From assembly GCA_945863875.1 (NCBI GenBank), contig CAMBBS010000004.1:99125-163124 (forward strand): a stretch of DNA of 64,000 nt. The letters are read 5' to 3'. A model generated the notes under the pieces. It saw only the letters and a list, made by a program, of their open reading frames with translations. It did not search any database and was not told the DNA's origin. This stretch comes from Desulfopila aestuarii DSM 18488. GTDB lineage: Bacteria > Desulfobacterota > Desulfobulbia > Desulfobulbales > Desulfocapsaceae. Made by a program: the position numbers and the translations under genes. Shown piece by piece: positions 1-8,678 of the stretch. Position 1 is the stretch's first letter, and each line of letters opens with the position of its first letter.

Positions 1-2
1 GC

Positions 3-284
3 GGCGGCGGCAATTCGATAAAAATAGCCTGGCGGCTGCTCATGCTTGGCAAGGTGCTGCACCATTTCGGTTTTGTGGTACATATTCAGGAAGACATGCT
101 CGAGGCAAAATGCATGCGGCGGGACAGCGAAGACTCGGCATTACGCCTGCGGGTTCTTGGCTATCTGCTCGGGCGTACGCCCTTGCTGGACATGGCACTG
201 GAAAGTGAAACCGATGCACTGAACATGGCCGAGCAGTTCATCAAAAAATGGCAGCCGTCGACAGGTGAACGGGACAAACCATAG
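3..284 (+). CDS. PEP/pyruvate-binding domain protein, C-terminal end (partial)
   Basis: The frame is open from the first bases of the window and stops at 282-284, so this is the last 93 codons of a gene that starts outside. The visible part reads IKIAWRLLMLGKVLHHFGF, then a stretch with LGYLLGRT and LLDMALES, and ends in a charged tail. From memory this pattern is the C-terminal tail of phosphoenolpyruvate synthase/pyruvate phosphate dikinase-like proteins of Desulfobacterota, which pair an ATP-grasp PEP/pyruvate-binding domain with a sensor-like part. The catalytic domain is not in the window, so activity cannot be judged. The next gene is about 100 bp downstream on the same strand. The family call is tentative. 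Confidence 0.55.
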   Translation, partial: GGGNSIKIAWRLLMLGKVLHHFGFVVHIQEDMLEAKCMRRDSEDSALRLRVLGYLLGRTPLLDMALESETDALNMAEQFIKKWQPSTGERDKP

Positions 285-380
285 CCCCGGGCATATTTAT
301 TTTACTGTTGCCCGAGCAGGAAAGGTTTATAATCTTTTCAGCCAAGGAAAAATGATCCGTAAAGAAAGGACAAAAGAATA

Positions 381-1469
381 ATGACTGAAAGTGGATATCC
401 CGTTTATTGGATTACCGAGAACCTGGCCACCGGCCCGGCCCCGATGTCCTATGATCATCTGGATCATCTCAAGGCTGTCGGTATCGGTGCGATTCTCAAC
501 CTCTGTGCCGAATATTGCGACCTCCATGACATCGAGTCCGGCCAGGGCTTCGAGGTGTACTACCTGCCCATTGAAGACGAAGAAACACCGCAGTTACAGG
601 CTCTCGATGCGGCCATGGACTGGCTCGATGAGTCCATTTACCTTGGCAAAAAAGTCTATATCCACTGTCGCTACGGCATCGGCCGCACCGGGACTATCGT
701 TTCCGCTTACCTGCTGCGCCGCGGTCTTGGGAGTAAACTGGTCAAGCAGAAACTGAAAAAAATGCGTTCCCGACCGGCAAATTTCTATCAATGGTGGCTG
801 GTCCGCAAGATTGGCAAAAGGGAAGGTCGGCTGACAATCCGCGAGCCCTCGCTGGAGTGGAAAAGTCTCGTTGACCTCAGTCCTTTCTTCACCGACTACG
901 AAAACCTGCTGATCGAAATCGATGACCATCTCAAGCAGAACGGGGTGGAGGTTCTGTGCGGCAACGGTCATGGCCGTTGTTGTACGCACTATGTCGAAGT
1001 ATCCCTGGTCGAGGCCACCTACCTGATGCACCAGCTCAATAAAAGACTGCACAGTGCTGAACGTCAGGCGGTCATTGAACGATGCGGCGTAGCAAATAAA
1101 TCCATCCGTGAAGTACGCAGGATCTCTGTCGACCAGCAGGAGGATTTCAGCCGGTTGTATGCAGGCAGGAATATCGTCTGTCCCCTGTCGAAAGAAGGTG
1201 TCTGTCTGATTTCGCCGTCCCGGCCCCTGGCCTGTCGTTTTTTCGACCTGTTATCTTTGTCGCGGGAGACCACCGCCGATTTTATTGATTCTTGCCATGG
1301 TCGGACCAGGGAAATTTCCCAGGGATTGTTCCTGGCCCTGGTCGGCGGTTTATCCAGCCACGAACGGATCAGCTTTCCTCTGGTGGATGTGGCTTCCGGC
1401 AAATTTGTTCAATCTTTCTTCCACTTGCTTGCCGATGAGGCCGGCCGGGCCAAGGCGAAGGTACCTTGA
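381..1469 (+). CDS. Dual-specificity protein phosphatase fused to YkgJ-like Cys-cluster domain
   Basis: A 362-residue fusion. Residues 1-150 form a dual-specificity/tyrosine phosphatase domain: the P-loop HCRYGIGRTG at 95-104 is a canonical HCx5R(T) motif (nucleophile Cys96, Arg102), and acidic residues near 66-69 can serve as the general acid. Residues 190-290 carry CGNGHGRCC at 193-201 followed by Cys267, Cys275 and Cys285 in RPLACRFFD. This is the cysteine pattern of the YkgJ/zinc- or iron-chelating family (PF03692). No signal peptide or membrane segment is seen, so it should be cytoplasmic. The ATG follows a GAAAGGA box. It is probably a phosphoprotein or phospholipid-type phosphatase coupled to a metal-binding domain; the substrate is unknown. 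It appears to be a single gene, as the next gene lies 154 bp away. Confidence 0.85.
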   Translation: MTESGYPVYWITENLATGPAPMSYDHLDHLKAVGIGAILNLCAEYCDLHDIESGQGFEVYYLPIEDEETPQLQALDAAMDWLDESIYLGKKVYIHCRYGIGRTGTIVSAYLLRRGLGSKLVKQKLKKMRSRPANFYQWWLVRKIGKREGRLTIREPSLEWKSLVDLSPFFTDYENLLIEIDDHLKQNGVEVLCGNGHGRCCTHYVEVSLVEATYLMHQLNKRLHSAERQAVIERCGVANKSIREVRRISVDQQEDFSRLYAGRNIVCPLSKEGVCLISPSRPLACRFFDLLSLSRETTADFIDSCHGRTREISQGLFLALVGGLSSHERISFPLVDVASGKFVQSFFHLLADEAGRAKAKVP

Positions 1470-1623
1470 GTCATAGGGTATGTGGCGAGCTATTGTATCA
1501 TTATCTTCAGGATCACTTTTGTTTTATGTTGCAGAACATTACAGTATCTCCGGGTGAATGGGTTCGATCGTTTACAAGCGGGAGTACCGTTGAAAAATCA
1601 TACAGGGAGTTTGGCGCAATATT

Positions 1624-2337
1624 ATGGAATTCTTAGATAAAATTTATATTTACCTCGATGCAGTGCTTATTGCGCCCTATCGGATTTGCGAAGTACCCAT
1701 TATCGGCTTTTACGTTGGAACCTTTGTCCTGTGCATGTGGTGTATCGTCGTGGGCGAAATCACCTTTCGTACGGCGGCCCGGGCCAACAAAAACCATTTG
1801 AACAAAATACGATCTCAAGCCGTCAAGATGCATAACCTTTCCATCAAGGCCATTTCCCTCAAGGATAAGGAGAGTTACCGCTCATGCAACAGCGAGGCCA
1901 ACGATGCCTTTAGTAAGTACTTTTTCAATATGATCACCCAGGGGGCTGCCCTTCTCTGGCCGGTACCCTTTGCTCTGGCCTGGATGGGCACGAGGTTTTC
2001 CGAGGTATCCTTTGGACTTCCCTTCTCGCTGCCGATCATTGGCGATACCCTCGGGTTTGCTGTCGTACCTGTCAATATGTATATACTTTGCAGAATAATC
2101 TGGGGCAAAGTCAAACCGCACATCTCTTTTCTCCGCACGGGTCCCAAAAGTGGTCTGGAGGAGGGAGAAGAAGAAATGATCAGCTGGGAAGATCTCGGCA
2201 AACAACAGGGGATACCGGATAGATTCTGGAATAATGAGGATAAAGAGGAAAAAGAAGAGAAGCTAGAACCAGCGGGACAACAAGGGCAACAGGAGAAAAC
2301 GCCGGGGCCGGGCGAGACGAAACGGCAGATCGCCTGA
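1624..2337 (+). CDS. Integral membrane protein of unknown function (weakly EMC3/DUF106-like)
   Basis: A 237-residue protein with membrane segments near residues 22-45 (VPIIGFYVGTFVLCMW), 102-122 and 134-158. A soluble helical stretch at about 48-100 precedes a long charged tail (about 170-237) rich in Glu, Lys and Gln. The arrangement of one TM, a cytoplasmic coiled helix ending near NDAFSKYFFN and two more TMs recalls small Oxa1/EMC3-like (DUF106) proteins, but I cannot confirm this and do not assign a function. A GGGAG box lies about 14 bp before the ATG, rather far. A strong hairpin follows the stop. The tail is low in complexity and poorly conserved-looking. Confidence 0.6.
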   Translation: MEFLDKIYIYLDAVLIAPYRICEVPIIGFYVGTFVLCMWCIVVGEITFRTAARANKNHLNKIRSQAVKMHNLSIKAISLKDKESYRSCNSEANDAFSKYFFNMITQGAALLWPVPFALAWMGTRFSEVSFGLPFSLPIIGDTLGFAVVPVNMYILCRIIWGKVKPHISFLRTGPKSGLEEGEEEMISWEDLGKQQGIPDRFWNNEDKEEKEEKLEPAGQQGQQEKTPGPGETKRQIA

Positions 2338-2352
2338 CTCATTTGTCGATAG

Positions 2353-2380
2353 CCATGCAGCCCTTGGCCGGGCTGCATGG
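2353..2380. terminator. 11-bp perfect hairpin between convergent genes
   Basis: CCATGCAGCCC and GGGCTGCATGG form a perfect 11-bp stem with a 6-nt loop (TTGGCC), 15 bp after the stop of the membrane-protein gene. No T-tract follows on either strand, so it may act as an mRNA 3'-end stabiliser or a weak bidirectional terminator. The inverted repeat itself is directly visible. Confidence 0.6.
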
Positions 2381-2398
2381 ATCAGAGGAAAATATCTT

Positions 2399-2420
2399 AA
2401 AAAAGAGTGCTGTTACTCTT
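2399..2420 (-). terminator. Rho-independent terminator overlapping a stop codon
   Basis: On the minus strand AAGAGT-AACAGC-ACTCTT forms a 6-bp stem followed directly by six T. The stop codon of the minus-strand sensor gene (2413-2415) lies inside the hairpin loop, so the terminator is fused to the end of the coding sequence. Confidence 0.65.
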
Positions 2421-4089
2421 CTGTTTTTAAAGTAACAATCTTTGTCTCGCCGACATATTCCCGACTTTCAAAACCGGTCACCGCGGTCATTTTTCGTGTC
2501 AGGTCGGACATGGTCTTCATATTGCGGATGATCATGTCCATCTCTTCGACCATCTCCTCAGTCGGCAGATCGTCCCGCAGCAGCTGCGCGGTACCCAGGG
2601 CGGCAAAGAGCGGGCTGTTCAGTTCGTGCGCGGCGGTGCCGGCCATCTCGATGACCCCCTGCAGCTTCATCCGCTCCATTTTTTCCTGTTCCAGCAGCTT
2701 CTGATCGGTTATATCCCGCACCGCCTCAACGACAAAACTGACCGTACCGTCATTATCGAGAATCGGCGCCAGGTGTCGCTCGAACCATTGCGGGCCGGTC
2801 TCGGCGTCAAGCCGGGCGAGGACGGTAAGCGGCTTACGCTCGGTCAGCACCGTCGCAATTGGACTAACCGAGGTGTCCTGGGTCTGCCAGGGTGAGACGA
2901 ACTTGTAGAGTCGGCCGAGTGTTTCCGCCTCGGTACAGCTGTTCGTCTCAAGAAAATGTTTATTGACCATGATGACCCGTTTATCCGGATCAACGACCAG
3001 CAGCTGCATCCACAGCGAGTCCAAAATGGTCTGCAGGAATCTTTCGTGCTCCTCAATCTGGTTAAAGAGCAGGGTGATTTTACGGTAGGTGCGCGCCTTT
3101 TGGATGGCGTTGCCGCCTTCTTCCGCGACGGTGACCGCGAAATTGATCTCCATGGCGGTAAAGAAGTGGGGTTCGGTGGAGAGCAGGCGTAATACCCCGA
3201 TGATCTCACTTTCATTACTGATGGGGATAGCCAGAATCGATCTGATACCTTCTTTCTTGATGGCCTCGTGATAATCGACCCGTGGATCATTCTGGGCATC
3301 GTAGATAGAAACCGGCTCCCCCTTTAATACCTTGAAGATAGAATCTTCGCGGCTGATGCTGCCGCGATACAGGTACTCCTCCGACAGGCCGGAGGCGGCG
3401 GCGAGTTCCAGTCGATTGGTCGCCGGATGCAACAGACGGATCGTGCAGCCTTTTACCCCGGTAATGCCGGGAAGTTTCTCGACGATGGTCTTTAGAATAC
3501 GATCCAGATCAAGAGTGGAGTTGACCAGTCTGGAGATCTCCCGCAGTTCACGAAAGAAATTCACCTGGTTTTCCATCTCCTGAAATAGGCGGCTATTGGA
3601 AATAGCCACGCCGACCTGCTCGGCAAGAGACATGGCAAAGGCGATTTCCGCCTCGGAAAATTCTCTGGTGTTTTTTGTCAACAGCCGCAGAAGACCGATG
3701 ACGTCGCCTTTGAAGAGGATCGGCAGGGACAGGGTACCTTTTACGCCCTCCCGGGAGATAAAGGCGCAGCCGTCATGGTCGCAGTGCAGATCAATACCAG
3801 TTTTAGCTATCGGCAGGCCCCGCATGAGGGCCGACATGACCTCACTGGAATCGATAGTGGTGCGGGACAGATACTCATCGGATACCCCACAGGCGGCACC
3901 AAGCACAAAGGTGCTGGTGCCGCTGTCGAGCAGCCTGATGGTGGCGGCATCCACCTCGAGGAGTCCGGGCAGGCGTCGAACCACCAGGTCCATGACCTGT
4001 TGCGGGTCGTGGACCATACTGATGAGACGGGTGACTTCCTGGAACACTTCCAGGAAGTCACCCTCTTTAGGTCTTTTCTCAGTAGTCAT
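2413..4089 (-). CDS. GAF-GAF-PAS sensor with HisKA domain but no ATPase domain
   Basis: A 558-residue soluble sensor. Two GAF domains (about 20-170 and 190-340) are followed by a PAS domain (about 355-470) and a HisKA-type dimerisation helix pair with H-box AHELNSPL (His488). The protein ends about 70 residues after the H-box, so the HATPase_c domain (N, G1 and G2 boxes) is absent. The sequence downstream to 2338 holds none of it. It therefore cannot autophosphorylate alone; it may work as a phosphotransfer or phosphatase partner of another kinase, or as a non-catalytic sensor. It lies directly downstream of the molybdopterin oxidoreductase and ferredoxin genes (33 bp gap) on the same strand, suggesting co-transcription, and an intrinsic terminator overlaps its stop. 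Confidence 0.85.
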   Translation of the reverse strand: MTTEKRPKEGDFLEVFQEVTRLISMVHDPQQVMDLVVRRLPGLLEVDAATIRLLDSGTSTFVLGAACGVSDEYLSRTTIDSSEVMSALMRGLPIAKTGIDLHCDHDGCAFISREGVKGTLSLPILFKGDVIGLLRLLTKNTREFSEAEIAFAMSLAEQVGVAISNSRLFQEMENQVNFFRELREISRLVNSTLDLDRILKTIVEKLPGITGVKGCTIRLLHPATNRLELAAASGLSEEYLYRGSISREDSIFKVLKGEPVSIYDAQNDPRVDYHEAIKKEGIRSILAIPISNESEIIGVLRLLSTEPHFFTAMEINFAVTVAEEGGNAIQKARTYRKITLLFNQIEEHERFLQTILDSLWMQLLVVDPDKRVIMVNKHFLETNSCTEAETLGRLYKFVSPWQTQDTSVSPIATVLTERKPLTVLARLDAETGPQWFERHLAPILDNDGTVSFVVEAVRDITDQKLLEQEKMERMKLQGVIEMAGTAAHELNSPLFAALGTAQLLRDDLPTEEMVEEMDMIIRNMKTMSDLTRKMTAVTGFESREYVGETKIVTLKTEE

Positions 4090-4121
4090 GGGTATCTTTG
4101 CTTAGCCGATTAGGGACCAAC

Positions 4122-4574
4122 CTACACAACTTCCAGTGCCACCAGTTGCAACGCATGGGTGGTGCATTTGGCAATACATGCGGGTTTCAGGCCGGCATCG
4201 AGGCGGTCCATGCAGAAATCACACTTCACCGCTTTGCCGTCGTCGGGATTTTGTACCGGGATGCTCCATGGACATGCCTTCTGGCAGGCCATGCAGCCGA
4301 TACATTTTTCCTGGTCGATGTAGACGATACCGTCCGCACGCTGGATCATGGCATTGGTCGGACAGACCGGCACACACAGCGGGTCGTCGCAGTGGCGACA
4401 GGTGCTGAAGGTGATCTCGGTTCTCGGCACCCCGCCGATCATCTTCAAGGGCGTACTGCTGATGTCACAGAGGAAAGGGCCAACCGGCAAATTCTTGTTG
4501 ACCTTGCAATGAACCTCACAGCCATGACAGGCTATACACCTTTTTGAGTTGAGGTGGATCATATATTTCTTCAC
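4122..4574 (-). CDS. DmsB/NrfC-type iron-sulfur electron-transfer subunit
   Basis: A 150-residue ferredoxin-like protein with four Cys clusters: CIACHGCEVHC near residues 13-23, CRHCDDPLCVPVCP in the middle, CIGCMACQKACP, and a last group CDFCMDRLDAGLKPACIAKC. This four-cluster layout is typical of the electron-transfer subunits that pair with DMSO-reductase-family enzymes. It has no signal peptide, matching its cytoplasmic-looking partner. Its ATG overlaps the stop of the upstream molybdopterin oxidoreductase by 4 bp (ATGA), so the two are translationally coupled and almost surely form a complex. No membrane anchor subunit is encoded nearby, so electrons must go to or come from a soluble carrier. 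Confidence 0.9.
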   Translation of the reverse strand: MKKYMIHLNSKRCIACHGCEVHCKVNKNLPVGPFLCDISSTPLKMIGGVPRTEITFSTCRHCDDPLCVPVCPTNAMIQRADGIVYIDQEKCIGCMACQKACPWSIPVQNPDDGKAVKCDFCMDRLDAGLKPACIAKCTTHALQLVALEVV

Positions 4575-6685
4575 AGTGCGATTCTCCTCTTGGTATTACG
4601 GATACTCTTCTTCACATAGACAAAAACCTGACAGAGATTGACACCTCCACCTGCTTGATCCCAATCGTCGAGTTTGCCGATCATCAGTTTCTGGTCGCTG
4701 ACTCCCGCAAGAAAGCTGCGGGTCTGACGGGGAATCTCCTTGCCGAAACCGTGCGCGGTGAAGACTGCTTCCGGATGCACGTGGTCGGTGACATGGGCGG
4801 CAACCGTCGCATGGTACGATTTGTCGGCAGATGACAGTTCAAGCAGATCTCCGGATTCAATGCCAAGTTTCTTGGCGTTTTTGCTATGGATCCAGGCGGT
4901 GTTGGTCGGCATCAGCTCGGAGAGCAGGGGGTTATTGATGGTATGGCCCTGGGTATGCACGGCGACCTTGCCGGAGATCAGGCGCAGCATGCCTTTTTCC
5001 GGGGCTTGCGGGCTTTCAAACGGCTTTAACGATGGAAAACCGGCCTTGGTCAACTTTTCGCTGACGAGCTCAATCTTGCCGCTTGGCGTCTTGAACTGGC
5101 TGGCAAGCTTTTCACGGTCGTAAAAGACTGGGCTATCGGCGAGTTCGACGTATCCCTTTTCTTCAAAGTCGGCCATGGTGTAGCCGGTGGGCTCAAGCTG
5201 CCAGGCCCAGAGTTCTTCGATGGTCTTGAAGGGGAAGGTTTCTTCAAGGCCGAGGCGATGCGCCAGAGCGGTGAAAATTTCCCAGGAAGCCTTGGTGTCG
5301 TATTTCGGATCAACAGCTCTTCTTCTTAAGGCCAGACGCGGTTTGAGACCCTTTTGCTGGACAATGAAATTGTCGCGCTCGAGATACGTGGACTCCGGTA
5401 AAATGATATCACTGTACCAGCCGAATTCACTGTAGTTGGTATCGATGGAAACGAGCAGGTCACATTTGTCCATGGCCAGTTTCTGCTGTTCCGGATCAGG
5501 CATCCCGCTGAAAGGATCATGGCGCATGGCGATCCAGGCCTTGATCGGATAGGGATCTTCGGACATCATGTGTTTAAAGAACAGATGGGCCAGTCCCGGG
5601 CCCTTTTCGAAATGGGGATACTCCCAGCCGACGCCGTCGCCGCGCTTGATGTCCGGTTTAGCGCAGTCGATGGAGCGGATGCCTTTCTTGCCGCAGTCAC
5701 CGGCGCCCTTGGGGATGAACAGGCCACCCTTCATCTCGATATTGCCCATCAGCACATTGAGAATGTGCATGGCCCGGCTGGCGTAAAAAGAGTCGCTGTA
5801 GCGGGCCAGGTTCCAGCCTGGATGAAAAATGACATTTGGTCGATCCGCACCGATCTCCTCAACAAAGGCGATGATATCCTTTTCCTTCACACCGCATTCT
5901 TTGGCGGCCCATGCCGGGGTGTATTCCTCGACAAAGGTGCAGAGCTCGTCAAAACCGGTGACGAATTGTTCGAGGAAATCCTTGTCGTAGTAGCCTTTTT
6001 TGATAACCTGATGGATAACGCCGAGGGCGAGGGCATAATCGGTACCGGGACGGACCTGGAAAAAGCGCGTCGCCTTGGTGCCGGTGGTGGTCTGACGGAC
6101 ATCGACATAGGTCAGTCGGCCGCCCTTGTCGAGCATGTCGAGGGTCTGGTGATTTTCGGCGATGCGCAGGGCGGAGAACATGTCACGGCCGAACAGGACC
6201 AGATGTTTGGCATTTTTTATATCATAGGCAAACCCCTTGCGCCCGACACCGTTGATGGACAGGCTGGCGTGGTGGGTGTTTCGGCCGCAGGTGCAGTCGT
6301 GGTTGGTGTAGTTGGGTGAACCGAAGGCGTGAATGAAGGCCTTGTACATTTGCTGCCATGGGCCGCCGCGGGAAGAAAGGACCACCGACTCCGGGCCGTA
6401 CTGCTCTTTGATTGCCGCCAGTTTACCGGCAACATAATCAAGGGCCTCATCCCAGCTCGCTTCGCGCCACCGTCCAGCACCGCGGGCGCCGACTCTGATC
6501 AATGGCTGCTGGGGGCGCTCATCGTCATTGAGCAGGGCAATGCCTGCCGTACCTTTGGCACATAAGGCACCACCAAGTAAATGAGGATTCCCTTCAATCC
6601 AGGTGATCTTGTTGTCTTCGGACTCCACGCGGATAGGACAGCGGACTGTGCACATACCACATATGGAGTAGACTGATTTTTTCAT
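4571..6685 (-). CDS. Molybdopterin (bis-MGD) oxidoreductase, catalytic subunit
   Basis: About 704 residues from the ATG at 6685, which has a GAGGAGAG box; an ATG 69 bp upstream lacks one. The N-terminal 4Fe-4S motif is CGMCTVRC with the fourth Cys in LCAKG about 30 residues on. A Cys-containing loop NHDCTCGRNTHH sits where the family carries its metal ligand, and the C-terminal MoCo-dinucleotide-binding domain (HTQGHTINNPLLSEL) is intact. The N-terminus MKKSVYSICG lacks a twin-arginine signal, so the enzyme should be cytoplasmic. It belongs to the DMSO reductase superfamily, closest in feel to the thiosulfate/polysulfide reductase or acetylene-hydratase-like groups; the substrate cannot be inferred and W versus Mo is open. 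It overlaps its ferredoxin partner by 4 bp and follows a receiver gene by 72 bp, suggesting control by the linked two-component pair. Confidence 0.88.
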   Translation of the reverse strand: MKKSVYSICGMCTVRCPIRVESEDNKITWIEGNPHLLGGALCAKGTAGIALLNDDERPQQPLIRVGARGAGRWREASWDEALDYVAGKLAAIKEQYGPESVVLSSRGGPWQQMYKAFIHAFGSPNYTNHDCTCGRNTHHASLSINGVGRKGFAYDIKNAKHLVLFGRDMFSALRIAENHQTLDMLDKGGRLTYVDVRQTTTGTKATRFFQVRPGTDYALALGVIHQVIKKGYYDKDFLEQFVTGFDELCTFVEEYTPAWAAKECGVKEKDIIAFVEEIGADRPNVIFHPGWNLARYSDSFYASRAMHILNVLMGNIEMKGGLFIPKGAGDCGKKGIRSIDCAKPDIKRGDGVGWEYPHFEKGPGLAHLFFKHMMSEDPYPIKAWIAMRHDPFSGMPDPEQQKLAMDKCDLLVSIDTNYSEFGWYSDIILPESTYLERDNFIVQQKGLKPRLALRRRAVDPKYDTKASWEIFTALAHRLGLEETFPFKTIEELWAWQLEPTGYTMADFEEKGYVELADSPVFYDREKLASQFKTPSGKIELVSEKLTKAGFPSLKPFESPQAPEKGMLRLISGKVAVHTQGHTINNPLLSELMPTNTAWIHSKNAKKLGIESGDLLELSSADKSYHATVAAHVTDHVHPEAVFTAHGFGKEIPRQTRSFLAGVSDQKLMIGKLDDWDQAGGGVNLCQVFVYVKKSIRNTKRRIAL

Positions 6686-6757
6686 GCAACTCTCCTCGGT
6701 TTCTGTTCTGGGTGTTGAGTGTTTCTTCGGAAACAGAGTGTTCCGAACGGACACTAT

Positions 6758-7117
6758 TTATCGGGCGAGAACCTCCGCCACTTTTTCTTCCAACTCTGTT
6801 TTGTCAATTGGTTTGACACAATATTCTCCGGCGCCGAGTTCGATCGCTTCACGGGCGGTCTCAATAGTCGGGTAGCCGGTAAGCATGATGACCTTCATCT
6901 CGGGGCTGACTTTTTTCAGCTGTTCGAGGACCTGGATGCCGCTCATTTTCTTCAGCTTGATGTCAAGAATGGCCAGATCGATATGATTGCTGCCGGCGAA
7001 GCCGATCGCTTCCTCTTCTTCCGTGAAGGTGTGCACGGTATGTCCCTTCTTCGTCAGTATTTTCCTGATCAGGACCACGGCGTCCAGTACATCGTCTAAT
7101 ACAAGTATTTCGGCCAT
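6758..7117 (-). CDS. Single-domain response regulator (receiver only)
   Basis: A 119-residue receiver domain starting MAEILVLDD, with the phosphoacceptor Asp in LAILDIKL, the Thr in VIMLTGYP and the Lys in YCVKPID. There is no output domain. I chose the ATG at 7117, which has GAGGAG ten bases upstream inside the end of the kinase gene; an in-frame ATG at 7138 lacks a ribosome site. The start overlaps the upstream kinase stop region (kinase ends at 7119), so kinase and receiver are a cognate translationally coupled pair. It may act by protein contact or in a phosphorelay, possibly on the sigma-54 activator encoded 6 kb away. Confidence 0.9.
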   Translation of the reverse strand: MAEILVLDDVLDAVVLIRKILTKKGHTVHTFTEEEEAIGFAGSNHIDLAILDIKLKKMSGIQVLEQLKKVSPEMKVIMLTGYPTIETAREAIELGAGEYCVKPIDKTELEEKVAEVLAR

Positions 7118-7118
7118 C

Positions 7119-8678
7119 TTACTGATGCTCCTCGTCATTGACGTTTTTCTTATCGGTTGTCGGGAAGCGCATATGGAAGGCAGTTCCCGAAAAATGTGTA
7201 TGCGTTATTGGGTCGACTACCGGGCTTTCAACTTCAATAGCGCCGTTGTGTTCCTGGACGATGCCGTAGGTAACCGACAAACCAAGGCCGGTGCCTTTGC
7301 CGACCTCTTTTGTTGTGAAAAATGGATCAAATACCTTGTTTTGGATGGCATCCGGGATGCCGCTGCCGCTATCCTGCACCGAGACAAGGACATTCTCTGC
7401 GGTTTTTCCGGTGGAAACAATGAGCTCGCCGCCTTCTTCCATGGCGTGCTGGGCATTGTTGAAAAGGTTGATAAACACCTGGTGCAATTTTTCGCCATCA
7501 CCGTAAACGAGCGGCAGTTCAGCTGCGAACCGGCGTACCACCCTGATATGGTGAATGTGCAGGGTATGTTCGGTGACGGACAGTACCTCCTCGATGATTT
7601 TATTCAGATCGATAGGGGCCTTAACGCTTTCCGCTTGCCGGGAAAACTTCAGCAGGTCGGCGACGATGCGGCGGCATGCCTTGGCCTGTCGCTCGACCAC
7701 CTGCAGATTGACGCCGATTTCCGAGTCGGGCTTGAAGTCGTCCATCATCAACTGGGTGTAGCCGAGGATTATGCCGAGCGGGGTGTTGATTTCATGGGCC
7801 ACGCCGGCGGCGATCTGCCCGACGGAGGCCATTTTTTCGTGGCTGATGAGCTGTTCGGTTATCGTCTTCATCCGGGTCATATCCTTGCCAATCCCTTCGC
7901 AGCCGATGATGGCGTCGTTGGGGTCATAGATGGCGTTGGCGGAGAGCAGGATATGCCTGGTTGTACCGTCTTTGCCGGTGCATTCCATTTCCAGATCACT
8001 GACGGAGCCGTTTTCCAGCAGTTGGCGCAGATAATGATGAAGATCCTTCGGGTTATTAAAGAGGTCGTGGAAATTGACACTGTTCTCGGACGCATTAAAG
8101 CCGAGGAGGCGCCTGCCGCTCGGGTTGATATTGGTGATTGTCCCGTTTATGTCACAAAAGTATATAATATCTTTGGACTTTTCAAAAAAATTCCGAAACT
8201 TTTTCTCTGATTCAGAGAGATTGCGGGTCCGTTCATCGACCATCTCTTCAAGATGGGTATTGAGTTGCCGCAGTTGTTCGGCACTTGTCGCCAGTTGGCT
8301 GTTTACTGCCGTCAGCATTTCGGCCTTTGAGCGGATTGCCTTGTACGCCTGCAGGCCCTTGTGATAATAGATGGTCACCGCCGAGGCGGAAATAATCAGC
8401 ATGGTGTTGAAACCACCTGAAAAAGGAGAGAGCTTTTTCCATATGGCGCCGTGGTCACTGTACACCAGGATGATACGCAGCATATGGCCGACGCCTCGCG
8501 AAAGTGAAAAAGCGGCCAGGGCGATGCAGAAGGAGAAGAGAAAACCCCATATGAAATTGTCGGGTTGCAGTCTGACGAGGGACCAGGCATAACGCAGAGC
8601 CATGAAGGAGAGGACAATGGCGAACCCGGAACCGAAAAACTCAATGGTTATCACCGGCAGAAGTGGCAGGCCGATCAT
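7119..8678 (-). CDS. Membrane sensor histidine kinase (PAS, HisKA, HATPase)
   Basis: A 519-residue kinase. Three membrane helices occupy about residues 8-30, 43-65 and 88-105, followed by a coiled coil (about 115-155), a PAS domain (about 160-275), HisKA with H-box AHEINTPLG (His295), and a complete HATPase domain with N-box NLFNNAQHA, G1 DSGSGI and G2 GKGTGLGL. It starts within the stop of the preceding membrane-protein gene (ATGA overlap) and overlaps the receiver gene after it, giving a tight three-gene unit of membrane protein, kinase and receiver. The unit precedes the molybdopterin oxidoreductase, so it plausibly senses the redox state or a substrate of that enzyme. Confidence 0.92.
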   Translation of the reverse strand: MIGLPLLPVITIEFFGSGFAIVLSFMALRYAWSLVRLQPDNFIWGFLFSFCIALAAFSLSRGVGHMLRIILVYSDHGAIWKKLSPFSGGFNTMLIISASAVTIYYHKGLQAYKAIRSKAEMLTAVNSQLATSAEQLRQLNTHLEEMVDERTRNLSESEKKFRNFFEKSKDIIYFCDINGTITNINPSGRRLLGFNASENSVNFHDLFNNPKDLHHYLRQLLENGSVSDLEMECTGKDGTTRHILLSANAIYDPNDAIIGCEGIGKDMTRMKTITEQLISHEKMASVGQIAAGVAHEINTPLGIILGYTQLMMDDFKPDSEIGVNLQVVERQAKACRRIVADLLKFSRQAESVKAPIDLNKIIEEVLSVTEHTLHIHHIRVVRRFAAELPLVYGDGEKLHQVFINLFNNAQHAMEEGGELIVSTGKTAENVLVSVQDSGSGIPDAIQNKVFDPFFTTKEVGKGTGLGLSVTYGIVQEHNGAIEVESPVVDPITHTHFSGTAFHMRFPTTDKKNVNDEEHQ

